A model generated the notes under the pieces. It worked only from the letters and a program-made list of their open reading frames with translations, had not been told where the DNA came from and did not search any database. A stretch of 33,630 nt of DNA from Cladosporium sp. IMV 00045 (taxonomy: Eukaryota > Ascomycota > Dothideomycetes > Cladosporiales > Cladosporiaceae): the NCBI GenBank assembly GCA_001931905.2, contig MSJI02000924.1, positions 105,181-138,810 of the forward strand, given 5' to 3'. Position numbers and translations under genes: made by a program. This document shows, one piece after another, positions 1 to 11,408 of this stretch (its first letter is position 1; every line of letters begins with the position of its first letter).

Positions 1-817
1 AAAAAGGTGACGAGGACTGCACTTTTGGTCGGAAGGAAAGAGACGCCACAACATGGGGACCAACATATGAGTGATAAACCATGCAAAAGCCAGTGAAATG
101 GTACGGAAACTGCTTGATATCTTTTTGTGATGCTTTTCTGAGGTACCCAACTTCCCACCTATGTACCTACCTACCGAGGCAGGCGGGGTGGGTGGCAGGG
201 AAGTGGGGTCGTTTTGCATCTACGCGAGATACTCGGAGACTCGTAGGCGAGCAGCTGCTGAAAGCTGTCCAGCGAGCTCTCTGGAATTGAGGGCTCGCGA
301 ATCGAGGATTGTTAGTAGGGCGGGCATTGGCGAGTAGGCAGCAGAATTTGCCCTTTTGCTCTGCTGCTCGCTAAGCTCGTTTGGAAGGGCTATACGAGGA
401 GGAACGGGAAGCAGGATTGACTTGGATTACTGGGTGGATGTTTGCTTGCTTGCTTACGTGTGGGGGGCTGCAGTGGTTCTATACAAATACCTGAAGTAAT
501 CAAGTAGAGGGTAGTGTTTCACCCTTTCTATGTTTTTTGTGTATGGCTGAGCTTTCTCTACTCTACTCTCTAACAACTGGTTGTTTACCTTTATTGTTGC
601 CGCTCCTCATTCTTGAACTCATCGCCTATCTGCAGCCCTCGATCCCAGCTTGAATTCTTGCCACATCATAGGTGACAACACCACCTCCTGCCGCGGAGAG
701 CTGAAATCACAATTGCTTAGGTCCGCACATCTTGCGCTTCTATCATAACCTCAGCAAAGACAAAAAAAAATTAACAAACCCTCAAGACCTCACCAGCCAG
801 CATATTGCAACCCAACC
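1..817. other. Intergenic / upstream region of the SDR gene
   Basis: No convincing coding frame is seen here; the short open stretches have no family resemblance. The stretch contains a small TTGC-type run near 441-458 and pyrimidine-rich patches around 540-600 that resemble the CT-rich tracts of fungal promoters. It probably holds the promoter and 5' UTR of the dehydrogenase gene that starts at 818. The beginning of the window may also carry the end of a neighbour, but nothing shows this. Confidence 0.5.
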
Positions 818-2005
818 ATGTCCCCCACCTCCGCGAGAACCCAAGTCCCCTCCGCCGGCGCCGAGCCCTCCACCACCCTGCTCGGCACGCCCAAAGTCGA
901 CTTCAGCAAACCGCTCGACTTGTCCGTGTTGCGGGGAAAAGTCGCCCTGGTCACAGGCGGCGCGGCGGGGATTGGTCTGGGAATCGTGGAAGCCCTCGCG
1001 AGCGCGGGGGCGCGGGTGGCGGTTTGCGATATGGATGTGGCAAAGGGGGAGGCGGTGGAGAGGGAGTTGGTTGAGCGTGGATATAAGTGCGTCAATGCCC
1101 CCTGGCAATGTCCCCGTTTCGACGAGCTAACGCAAATGAGCGAACAGAGTGAAGTTCATCCCCACCGACGTGACCTCGTACGCCTCGCAGCTTTCCGCTT
1201 TCAAAACGACCCTGTCCTGGACCTCTTCCCGCCTGGACATCGTGGTCCCCAACGCCGGCGTGCCCGGGTCTTTGAGTAAAGACTCCTTCACAGCCCTCGA
1301 CCCCGAGGCCGATCCGCCTGAGCCGCCGACGCTCGCGCTGCAGGTGAATCTCACGGGGGTGTATTACACGGCGCTGCTGGCGGTGCATTACTTCAATGTC
1401 TTGCACGGCGGCAAGACCGAAGGCTCTCAAGGGGAGGGGCACGCGGACTTCAAGCCGCAACTGTGCTTCATCTCTTCGCTCGCGGGGTATGGCGACCTAC
1501 CCTTCTCGGCGGACTACGGCGCTGCGAAGTTTGGTGTGAGGGGTTTGTGGAGGGATTTGCGCGGTAAGAGGGGCGTGAATGGTTTAGGCGGCACGCAGGC
1601 GAATTTGATCGCGCCGACGTACATTCGCACGGCGATGACGGAGGGGTTCGCGGAGGAGGGGGAGAGGTTGGGGTTGAAGTTTGGGGAGATCGGGGATGTG
1701 GTGCAGGGGGTGCTGAGGGCGGTTAGTGATGGGGATGTTGATGGTGAGTTTTCTTGGTCTTGTAAACCTCCGAGTCTGCGGTTTGGGGGGTTTTGTCCTT
1801 TTCGTGTTTTGTTTCCGATCATCATGTGGTGAACGATGGCTGACTGCTTTTGTGTCACTTTTTAGCAAGAGCTATTGCCATCGTGGCCGGGGGTGATGAG
1901 CCTGGCTCGATGAATTTTGATCTAGAGGATGATCCTATGGATCATGACGGAGGGAAGGCATTGCTTGAGGCGGTGCAGTCGGGCAAGTTGGGATTGATTT
2001 TTTGA
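818..2005 (+). CDS. Short-chain dehydrogenase/reductase (classical SDR)
   Basis: Predicted exons are 818-1086, 1148-1743 and 1866-2005, giving 334 aa. Intron 1 (1087-1147) has donor GTGCGT, branch CTAAC and acceptor ACAG; intron 2 (1744-1865) has GTGAGT and TTTTAG; both keep frame. The protein shows a Rossmann fold: cofactor motif TGGAAGIG at about residues 46-53, an Asp (D71) after strand beta-2 that favours NAD over NADP, NAG at 125-127, a conserved Asn near 157, Ser near 200 and the YxxxK pair Y213/K217. All catalytic residues are present, so an active NAD-dependent alcohol/ketone oxidoreductase is expected. The layout is closest to fungal proteins annotated as 15-hydroxyprostaglandin-dehydrogenase-like, but the substrate cannot be told. 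The start ATG lies in a good context (CAACCATG). No signal peptide is evident; probably cytosolic. Confidence 0.9.
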
Positions 2006-4678
2006 TCTGTTGATGAACGAGGCTGATGCGATATGTGGTGTCATGGATTGTCAAATGGAATGATTCGTGGAGAATGACCTGATTGCAAGGTTGAAAGTCG
2101 CTATACTCATCATGAGAAGAATGTATCGTTAGCCCTGGGAAGCAGATCGCATTTCCGAGCCATTGTATGCGATTCTTCAAGAATTATATCGTCATCTCTG
2201 ATGGGTAGCTGGAGAGCGGTCTGCCGCTGAGTGTCCGCGATCAAATTCATGGACGTAGACGGGGGTTTTGTACGACGTGGATGACCATGGCTTGCTGCTG
2301 AACCTCGGCTGTAGGAGTCAGTGTTCTTTGGCGACCTTCGAACAATACTATACATGATCAATGGCCGATACGCATCCGTGTAACATCTGATTCTTCAGCA
2401 AAATCCGTATCGTTTCAATGACTCGAGTTCCATGCATGTGGATTTCGGCGCTGATCCGTGCGGTGTCTGCTTACTCATGAAGCAGCAATGAATATGATCA
2501 GATGATGTCTATTCTTTCGATTTCTGTGCGACAGCTCCACATGGCTGGAGGAGGTTTAATGCATCGGCGGAAAGGCATGTTGCTCCCTTGCGCTGCTCAG
2601 GGCTTCGGCTTCGGTCCAGAGGCTTGGCACTCACGTGATATTTGACCTCACTTCATCGGGGTCCATCTCCGACATTGGATATATCGCAAGACGACTTCTT
2701 GAAAACCGCAAAAGCACTGCTTCGCTTTTCCGGGCTCGATTCTCGCAACACGTCTCGAGATATCACATTTCAAGCGGGCGATGGACCCCATTGGCGTTCA
2801 AGTTCCGGAGAAAACTCCTGTGATGCAGTCTCGTCCCTCATTCGCCCTCAGCAACAGCGCAATCGGACGTTTGTTGAAGAGCTAGCGCAACAAGCCGGTC
2901 GGGGTCGCGCTTCTCGATGAAGAGCTACGGTTGTACCACGCCGGCCTCCCGAATGTCTTGTTGGCAAGTACCAGAGGCGCGGGGTTGACCCCTCTTGCGA
3001 ACGGGCGTGTCATTGGAGACGATCTTTGTCACTGCCAGTATCGATTTGTAATGACCAGTCGAGATTCCCTTGCGATATCAATCCAGAGATGCCGGCTGGA
3101 GACATTGCGGCCTTGGCAATGTGGTCATCTTTTGAGTCCGAAACCCACTGTGGTTCCGTTGGTGTTTTTTGCTCCAGAACAGGCCTTGAGTCTAGGCTCG
3201 TGATATAATTTTGCGCTGGTCATGACGATCTTGTTCCTGGTGCATTCCGACGTGAGCTTTTGCATGGTTGCTTGGTGCGGAACAACCCTTCTTGTCAACG
3301 GTGGTCGTTTGGGTTGTCTTTCCGCTGGTGACACAGATCTGCGGCTCTGCTGCCTCAATCATGCCGCCATGCAGCCTGCCCGAGCAGCATGATCCCGTGC
3401 TCACACAACACAGGAGATCAGCGAAATAGGCGAGGTCTCGAACTGCAGACGAGAGGAGGTGAGAGAGGATACGCAGGCTCGTTGGGTGAGAAGGTTTCTG
3501 TGGTCGGACAGAGCGAATTGGCAGTGCGCGTGTGCGCTGCACTGCGGCTCCTGGCTGCTTGCGGCTCCGGCATGTTACTTCGGTGAGATCGAGTCGCTGC
3601 CATGACTGGCAGGCCAGCCACCCTTAGTACTCATGGCGATGTAGATAGGGCCCAAGTGACGTCCATGGTATTGCTGCCGCAGGAGGCAGGGTCCAACTTG
3701 CACTCTTCGATCCATCGGGCAATGTTCGATTCTGAAGGTTCTGCGGTGTGAGCATCCCAACCCTCGAGCCCTCTCCTCCGTCTCTGATGATGACGCCGTG
3801 AATGATCCACTCTGCGTTGCCCAAATCTGTAAACAGCCTAGACCTGAACCTCTGTTCGAGGCTGAGGCATGCCGTCCTCGAATTGCAGCTGGTATTCTGG
3901 CATTGGAGAAAAGTCCGTCGCCGCTTGGAGGGGTGAGTCGCGCACAAGGACGAGGGAAAAGGTTCCGTGTCTACACATATTCTGGGCCCGCAAATTGTCA
4001 CCTGATGCATTTCTTGCCCCCTTAGGCTTGCGAGCCCCAGATTTTGCCCACGCAATTTTGACGTCCACAATGACCAACCTCGCGACCATTCGTCGGTGAC
4101 CAGCACGACCTTCCGCCTTCGCAAGAAAAGTAGCGCGTTGCAGCAAGGAACTGTGTCTGGTCGACAACTGCCCTCACGCCGAATCGCCCACCCGCCCTCA
4201 GCCAGCCGAGCCCACACGACCGCAACCCCTGCTCGATGTCGAATAGGCCGGTCAGGACAGCCACACAGTCACACACCTGGCCTTCCGCTCCCTGCTGCCA
4301 CGCCAATCGCCTGCTGGACGAAAACCCAATCTCGTGCACGCAGCTGAGCCGGGCTGGAGCAAATCCCAACTACTCGCCACGTAATTGCTAGCATCTCGCG
4401 CGCACACAGGCATCGCCTTCCTGGGACCTTCGTGGGCGGTGGGACCTTGGTGTCACCCACCCAAGACAGCTGACAGCGACTTCCCACGGGACAGTACAAC
4501 GCCCGAATCTTGGGGTTTTGTCTTGCAACGCGGAGGCGGAAACTTGTCCGAGCTTGCAAGAGGACGATGGTCGGTCAACATTATTCGGCACTCCTCTAAT
4601 CCAGATTGTTGTTACAAGCCAGCGACCACAGCGGGCCCAGCGCCGCCGTATTCATTGGTGAAGTGGCGAGGCGGGCTA
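2006..4678. other. Long gene-poor intergenic region
   Basis: About 2.7 kb between the dehydrogenase and the Zn2Cys6 regulator. Both strands contain only overlapping short frames without family motifs or clear splice structure. CpA and TpG are common, so this is not RIP-mutated repeat DNA. The part next to 4679 presumably contains the regulator's promoter and a long leader. A stop-free stretch in frame with the regulator runs from 4385 to 4678 but has no ATG. A non-coding RNA or a decayed gene cannot be excluded. Confidence 0.45.
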
Positions 4679-6915
4679 ATGGCGAACGAGGAGAGGCGCG
4701 GACCACGGAGGCTTGCACCAAAGCTTCCACCGACCAACAATTCATCCAACTCCAGCTCATACACGCCCGAAACATCCCAATCCCAGGTGTTGGCGCAAGA
4801 CGCACAAGCCACTGCGGTCACGAAGCCGAAGCGTGCACAAGTCAGAGCCGCATGTACGGCGTGCCAACGCGGAAAGGCAAAGGTAAGATAATCTCAGCTC
4901 CACTCGCGAAAAAGTGCCAAACGCAATGCGACGCAATGATCTGATGCCGTTGTCAATAGTGTGATGGCATACGACCTTCCTGTAGCCGCTGCGCCAAGAA
5001 AGGCGCCATCTGTGAGTACGATGTGGAGCCCGATACCTCCCGGTCGATATCAATGCGACGCAAGAACGAAACGCTTCAGAGCGAGAATGATCGACTGCGA
5101 CAACTTCTGATGTACATCCGCACCCGATCCGAAGTCGAATCCATGGAAATCTACCGAAGAGTCCGGGTGGCCGTTGATCCTCTGGACGTTATAGAGCTCC
5201 TGAAAAGCGGCGACCTCCTGTTGCAACACAGCGCCACTGATGCATCTGGAGGAAGCGAGACACCTGCCTCCGGTCTGGGGAACCTGGACATCAGCGCTCT
5301 GGACAACAGCGCTATCAAAGTGCGCGCCAGGCCTTGGACGAAGGTAGCCGGTGACGGGTTGGTGTCGGAGCTCATATCTTCCTTCTTCGCCTACGACAAT
5401 GGATTCTACTTGTCTTTCGTCGACCAGGAGAGCTTCCTAGACGACATGATGACAGGCGACGCCGACAACTCCGAATTCTGCTCTCCACTACTTGTCCATG
5501 CGATCTGTGCTCTGCGATGTGTAAGCAACATCCGACGCCTTTTCGAGCTCAACTAACGTCAGTGCTAGTCAACTTCGGAAAGGGCGAGGGTATTTGGTTC
5601 GATCCAGGGGTTTGACACTCGCGAACGCTTCTTGTACGAAGCCCGACGCCTTCTTGATCTCGACTACGGCCGAAGGTCGCTCTCGACGGTCCAGGCACTT
5701 CTTATCCTCTACACTTGCTATACGGGACAAGGACGTGACAGAGGCGGTCTACAATACCGGCACGCTGCTTATGAGATGCTAAAGCGACTGCAAGCCAAGT
5801 TAGAAGCCAAGTTTCAAGACCCAGGATTGGCGGACGACGACGGCAGAAACCGATACCAGAAAGCGATCTCGAGAGCGCTCTGGGGTATATATTGCTTTGA
5901 AAGGTGAGACCCACCCCCGTAGAAGCCACGCCGACGCTAAAGCTGACCTGTGGTACACCACTTCCAGCATTTCCGCATCTGCATATCTGCAACCTTCACT
6001 GGTCCGAGCTCCCACCATTCCTCGACGCTTCGTCGACAACGGGAACATCGATCCAGCGGTTACGGGCCACAGAGCATCGGAGCCGGAACCCCAGCTGTCA
6101 GCGTACGTGTTAAATGCCACTTGCGACTTATCAGAGCGCTTGTATGATGCAATGGTCGAGTATAGCAGCAATGGGATAGATTCAAGGATCAGGCTCTACC
6201 ATGATCTGCGTCAGTGGGGCAGCAACACGCCTTCGCTCGTTCGTGCGGACACAAACTTTTGCCCTGAGACCAGCCTCTTGAGGTAAGTCTTGCTCAGAAA
6301 AGTGATCCTTTCAGAAATACGCAATAGACTAACACCTTTGACCTCAGCATGTACGAAGATATGGTAGCCTTGAGTCTTTTCCGCCCACTGGATTCAAATC
6401 AGCGCCTCCCCGACGACCTTGGCACGTCCGGCCTTCTCTGCCTACACCACTGCAAACGGACGTTGGAAACATCCGAAAGGTGCTGGGAAGCGTGGCCAGG
6501 CGACGATTACTCGATCATGAACCTTTACCCGCTTTACCACGTCGCCGTCACGCTCCTGCACATGCTGCACGACGAGCAGAGCCACGACCTCTTCGAAAGG
6601 GTGTGCGCGCTGCTGGCACGATACGCCGACGACTTTCCCCTTTCGCGGTACATCCTGCAAGCTCTCAAAACGATCGCCGTCCGTCTGCGTCTCCCATTGC
6701 CGCAAGGTGTCGTGCTAAGCTTCCGCAATCTCAAGCTCACCTCGAGCGAACTGACCGACGTGCCCGCAGCCTTCGTCTTCCCGGCTCACGCGGAGATGTG
6801 GGACGTGATATTCGAGGAAGGCCAATATTCAGGAGATGCCAGCATGTTGAATCCGATGGGAGTGGAGATGGGAGAGCTTCTGAGCCACTGGACGGACCTT
6901 GAGATTTCAAGCTGA
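4679..6915 (+). CDS. Zn2Cys6 fungal transcription factor with middle homology region
   Basis: Predicted exons 4679-4882, 4960-5520, 5569-5903, 5968-6282 and 6348-6915 give 660 aa; introns are 77, 48, 64 and 65 bp with standard borders. The binuclear cluster has the exact spacing CX2CX6CX6CX2CX6C (Cys 59, 62, 69, 76, 79, 86); intron 1 falls immediately before the third Cys codon. A basic linker and a short leucine-containing helix (around residues 100-125) follow, as in dimerising Gal4-type factors. The centre (starting LLVHAICALRC) and the exon 4 stretch around AYLQPSL fit the fungal_trans/MHR domain. The start is the first ATG in this frame; a 98-codon stop-free extension upstream lacks ATG. 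It should act in the nucleus at CGG-type sites. The target pathway is unknown; the convergent aldolase-family gene next door is a possible target by location only. Confidence 0.9.
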
Positions 6916-7403
6916 GGGAAGGGGATCAAGGGGAAGGGTGAGGAGGGATCTGGTGGTGGTGTATGAGGCAACAATGACACAACATCAGAACTAGTGATTA
7001 ATAATTGGCGGAGAGTGAAGACTGAGGGAGATGTGCCGGGTCGCTGGGGAACGCCTGGCGCCCGCCGGGGATGTCGAAATGCTTACACGCTTATGTGCTT
7101 GAACGGCAACGGCAGGGAAAATCCGTCCTAAAATGCCATCGGGCTCAGCCCCGTAAAATCAATTCCGATTTGCGTTGACGCTTTCCCATGTCCCTTTTGG
7201 TCATTCACGGTTACCTCAGGCAAGTAACCTCGCGTGACGTTGATAGGGCAGGCTACTGATCTCAATGTTAACTGGGAGCGCCGACGGCACGTTCGAAACG
7301 ATTCCATGTTAAAGGTATGGCTGACATTGGAACCTAGGACATGTACACTCAACTACTAGACGCAAGTACTTCACACGCGCCATCATACCCGTTTCGATCG
7401 AGC
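6916..7403. other. Convergent 3' intergenic region
   Basis: This stretch lies between the 3' ends of the Zn2Cys6 factor (+) and the aldolase-family gene (-). It should hold both 3' UTRs and polyadenylation sites. No coding frame or structured RNA is seen. Confidence 0.5.
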
Positions 7404-8527
7404 TCACTTCAGGAAACTCCCTTCCGTCCTCGCCAGGATCTCGTCATAGTATGGTTGAAACGCCAGCCAACCTTTGCCCGGAGTGCCGACTTGCTCGTAG
7501 CTGAACCGCGCCTCGTCCTCTGGGATGAACGTCTTCTGGTGTCCGCTGCCCTTCTCGGCCGCGTCGACGAGGAGTTGGGCGTGGCCTGGGAAGGTGTCAG
7601 TGAGGGGTCGGAGTAAGAGGGCCAGATAACGTTAGAAAGAGGAGATGTTGATACGTACACGTCTTATCGAGAGACAGGAACCAGAAGGCAGCGGCATCGA
7701 TCGTCTCGCCGACCTATGATGGTGTCAGCAACCCTGCAGAGGCAGTGAAAAAGGGGACGTTGAAAGAGAAGCAACCTACGGTGATCAGGCCGTGGTTCTG
7801 CAAGATGGCCGCCTTGCCGTCACCAAGACACTCAGCGATTTTCTTGCCCTCTTCGCGGTCCAGCACGACGCCTCCGAAATTTGGGTACACGGCATGGCTC
7901 TTGTAGAAGCGCAGACTATCCTGCGTGATCATGTCGAGCTCGCGGCCGAAGACGGAAAACGCTTTGCCGTAAACGCTTGGTGGGTCGGTCAGTCCATGTT
8001 CGAACGCTGCTTCCATCAGGGGTTGTTGTCCCTAGAAATACCTGTGAGCGTGGCACGCAGCGTGTACATCCGGTCTGGCCTTGTGGATCTCGGAGTGTAT
8101 GGCGAAGGCTGCGGCGTTGATGGGCTCGTCGCCGATGACGACTTCGCCGTCTTCGTTGACAAGGATGAGGTCGCTGACGCTGATGAGGGCGAAGTGCTTG
8201 GAAAGGGGATTGAGCCCTGTCGTTTCAGCTTGGTTAGAAACAGGTCTATTAGTTCAATCAACAGTAGGTTCCCGTACAAAAGTGATCCGTAAGGATTGGG
8301 TCTCGCACAGAGATATGTCCGGCGACGCCTTCGTCGAAACCTCGGTCGGCGAAGATCCTGTAGGCGGCGGCGAGATGCTGTTTGCGATATAGACGCTCTT
8401 CCTCAAGGGAGTCGAATTTGGGATATGAGCGGACTTTCAAGGGTTTGCCAGAAGTCGTTTTGCCCAGGGCACCGACCGTGGCATTGTTGGCCGTCTCTTC
8501 TCTGAGTGTTGTTGCAACAGGAGCCAT
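7404..8527 (-). CDS. Class II aldolase/adducin domain protein
   Basis: On the minus strand the exons are 8527-8278, 8216-8042, 7975-7780, 7713-7659 and 7585-7404 (285 aa); the four introns are 61, 66, 66 and 73 bp, and all joins were checked for phase. The first join creates a Trp codon (T|GG) giving DHFWLNPLSKHF, the second creates the HAHS motif, the fourth joins DKT to CHAQLL. The zinc-ligand segments of the class II aldolase fold are visible: HAACHAHS and, further on, QNHG. This family includes L-fuculose-phosphate aldolase and the head domain of adducin; the fungal members are close to S. pombe Mug14. Length fits a single domain. The substrate is unknown. No targeting signal is evident; probably cytosolic. 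A palindromic GCGGAT cluster lies about 330-370 bp upstream of the start. Confidence 0.9.
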
Positions 8528-9011
8528 GATTACGACTCTGTCAATGAATAATGATGTTGTGAGCAGGAAGTGATATATGAAAGAGAAGACCGATCTTTAC
8601 GGGGCTTTGTGATTAAATTGATTTACAAGCCTGGATACCAAATACAGCGCTGGTAGTATGAAGTTGGCATGACCATTCCTAGGTACCCGAGGAGTTGGAG
8701 ACCGAAGTCGCCACTATCCCCGCAGCTCGCGTGTGGAGCACATGTCGACCACATCAGGCAGAATTGCTGGTGATCCCATGTTTGTGATAGGGTATCTCTG
8801 TCAATCGCTGCAGGCCCACTACTGCCTTCTATCTTACAATCTTTCCCAGCGGATTCCTTATCCGCCGAGCGGATACTGCTAGCCTCCCATCGCGGATTAG
8901 TCGCTCAAGAATGGAGACACTCAAACAGTCCGCTGCCTTCGTCGACAGATATACGTTCTGGGACTGTCACATCTGATTTGCACGCTGATGGCGTGATTTT
9001 GGTGCACGAGT
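8528..9011. other. Intergenic: aldolase-family promoter and Pfs2 3' region
   Basis: Both flanking genes are on the minus strand, so this stretch is the 3' flank of pfs2 and the promoter of the aldolase-family gene. It contains the GCGGAT palindrome cluster at 8849-8898. No coding frame of its own is seen. Confidence 0.55.
8859..8875. promoter_or_regulatory. Perfect palindrome TATCCGC-CGA-GCGGATA with extra half-sites
   Basis: Two perfect 7-bp inverted arms are separated by CGA. The core can also be read as CCG-N5-CGG, the form of site bound by Zn2Cys6 dimers. Two more direct GCGGATT copies flank it at 8849-8855 and 8892-8898, so four half-sites occur within 50 bp. It lies upstream of the minus-strand aldolase-family gene (start at 8527). 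That it is an operator is inference. Confidence 0.45.
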
Positions 9012-10954
9012 CTACCGTGGCTTGGTATATCTCCCTTGACGCATCTCAGCCTGCAAACTCTCTTGTTGGCTAGGTAGAGGAGCACGCCTTCTCGTACTTC
9101 CGCCGCCGTCTTGCGCATTTGACGGGCTCCCTGATGGCTGCTGGCCCATACCTGGTAGTGGTGGGAAGCCTGGCGGTGGGACAAACCCTTGAGGCGGGGG
9201 AGGCATTCCCGGCGGAAGACCTGGCATTGGTGGGAATCCCTGAGGCGGTGGTGGCAGTTGACCGCCAAACATCTCTTTGAGCTTGTCAAAGTCCATTGGC
9301 GGCTGGCCTGCAGGAGGCGCGCCGGGGAAACCAGGGAAAGGAGGTTGCTGGTTTGGTGCATCTGCCGGTTGTGCGCCACCCAAGCTCGTACCATCTGGAG
9401 GGAAAGATGGCATGCCAATGCCAGGTAATCCAGGCAGAAAAGACTTTGCGGGCATATTCTGGTCTGGCAGGGCATCGGCTTCGTCTTCTGCTTCTGCTTC
9501 CTCTTCCTCGCGGGCCCGTGTTGCTTCGGATTTCTTCCAAGTCCCTTGAGCTTCTGCTGCGGTCTGCCCAATGTGCCATCTGTCATTTACGTAGCTCGTC
9601 TCGCCTGGACGGGGTCTTGTCCAGAACCGCGTTACTTTATCGTTTGCGCCAGATGCAAGGATGTGTCCCAGAGGATGCCAATCCATGCTCCAGATTGCGT
9701 ACTCGTGGGCGTACTGAGTTTTATGGGCAGGATAGAGAGCTTGCGCAGCAGCCTCTGCGGGATTGGCCGAGTCGTACGGCGATAATGTGCTTGCCGTTCC
9801 TGGTGGCGGGTTTTGCTCGTCCAGAAGGTAGTGATACATAGACCCGTCTCCGCCTCCCGTGGTAAGCATTGATGAATGAATCGGATGCCAGGTAAGTGAG
9901 CTGATTTCCTTCTCGTGGCCTTTGAGTAGGAAAACATCTCGCATCATTCGGATGTCGAACACTCTTGCCACTGGGTCTCTAGCGCATGAGGCAAGCAGCA
10001 CACCGTTGGTGGGCTCAAATTTAGTCATTGCGACAGTGTTCTTGTGGCCGTGTAGAGTGGTGAGGCAGCGCCCAGTTCGCGGATCCCAAAGCTTCACTTG
10101 ATGGTCCTTTGATCCCGAGACCAAAAGACCTTTGCTCGGGTGCCAGTCCACACATTTTGCATCCCATTGATGGCCAGTGAGTGTGGACTCCTCAACTCCA
10201 CCAGCGAAATCGAAGATTTTGAGGGTTGCATCGTCACTCGCTGTGACAAATTTTGTGTCTGTAGGTGCAAATGCGAGGTCGCGAATTGGATCAGTGTGGG
10301 CTTGAATTCCCTTGACGTTGTTGAAGTTGGTCTGCCAGTACTTGACAATACCATCTTGGTCCGCTGAAATCAGCCATTCGTTGTTGTGAGAGTATGTCGC
10401 CGCTCGAAGTGCGCAGTCGTGTGCTTGCATGATCGTCTCGAAGTTGAAGCCGGTGCCGTTCCAGAGAGTGAATTCGCCACTGGTACTACCGGTAAGGAGA
10501 CGTCTGCCTTCTGGTGTCCACTTTACCACGTTGACTGGATGCTTGACCTTGTTTAGGGAGGAATGAAGATGCCGAGCGGGAATCGAATCGACTGGCCGAC
10601 TTCTGCGAGCAGCAGGTGGCAACATCTACACAGGTGTAAGTGAGGTGCGCAGAGTGAAAGAATATCATCTGACCATACATCGAATACATAGCTAAGACTG
10701 TGACGCTCAGATTCGAAGCCTCTCACGCCTTGATGTTTAGGCCTTCGGTTCTCGAGGTAACGAACATATGTAGTCCCGATATCTGTGGCATTTCCTGATG
10801 ACACAATGTTAGCCAAATTCATCATCTGCCAAACGATTCTGCCATGAAATTGCAGCCTCTCCTCACTCCCAAAGGGGTACTCACTTCTGCTTGGCCGTCC
10901 TCTCACTCGTCCGGGTTCAAAGCCGCCATGCTCAGGCTGGTATCCACCATCCAT
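9012..10954 (-). CDS. pfs2: Polyadenylation factor subunit 2 (Pfs2, WDR33 orthologue)
   Basis: Minus-strand exons are 10954-10885, 10794-10679 and 10625-9012 (599 aa); introns are 90 and 53 bp with GTGAGT/CAG and GTATGG/TAG borders and consistent phase. Exon 2 carries the conserved N-terminal arm ([15 protein letters not shown]...), which joins directly to MLPPAARR at exon 3. Seven WD40 repeats follow, roughly residues 90-400, with typical ends such as LWNGTG, VKYW, IFDF, VKLWD and RFW. An acidic linker ([12 protein letters not shown]) and a Pro/Gly-rich C-terminal tail complete the fungal layout. Pfs2 is a nuclear scaffold of the cleavage and polyadenylation factor; the human counterpart WDR33 recognises AAUAAA. 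It is divergent from the Oma1 gene with 454 bp between the starts. Confidence 0.95.
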
Positions 10955-11408
10955 GGCGGCAAATATTGTGAAAGATCACCAAAGGGTCCAGTCCAATGCC
11001 AATCCACACGAGCCGCTGCAGAGCCGTCCTTGTCAAGGATTCCGACAATAATGAGGCGGATTAAGTGAATTCCGGAAGGTCCGATGTAAGGCGTCTTTGG
11101 TACTATGTCGAAGTGGTTTTCACTGAACTCATGCTCTGGCTATCGTGCAATCCCGGTCAATGAATTATTAGGCTGTCCGACGAAGATGCTCACGCTCTGG
11201 AGATATTCATTTTGGAGAGCTCCAGCCTCGGACGCGGTTTCGCGTTGCTCCAGCCCACCTGCGGGCCGCAATCGGCCCAAGCGTCGTGAATATGAGCTCA
11301 TGCTGCTCGAAGAATGATTTGACTCCCAACACATTCCTCACGTAACTATAAGAGGACTCAGTACACCCTCAAATCAAGGCACGGTAAGTGTACTTCACTT
11401 CCGTAATC
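10955..11408. promoter_or_regulatory. Shared divergent promoter region of pfs2 and oma1
   Basis: The two start codons face away from each other across 454 bp. No ORF with family resemblance lies in between, so both promoters and 5' UTRs should be located here. No specific factor site was recognised. Confidence 0.5.

Noticed and set aside
2642..3203. Possible two-exon plus-strand gene
   Set aside because: The two open frames are in different phases, no family is recognisable, and no splice join is convincing. Kept only as a remark on the gene-poor stretch.
3624..4217. 197-codon open frame on the minus strand
   Set aside because: It starts with GTG, has no motif or splice structure, and overlaps frames on the other strand equally well; chance open frame in GC-rich DNA.
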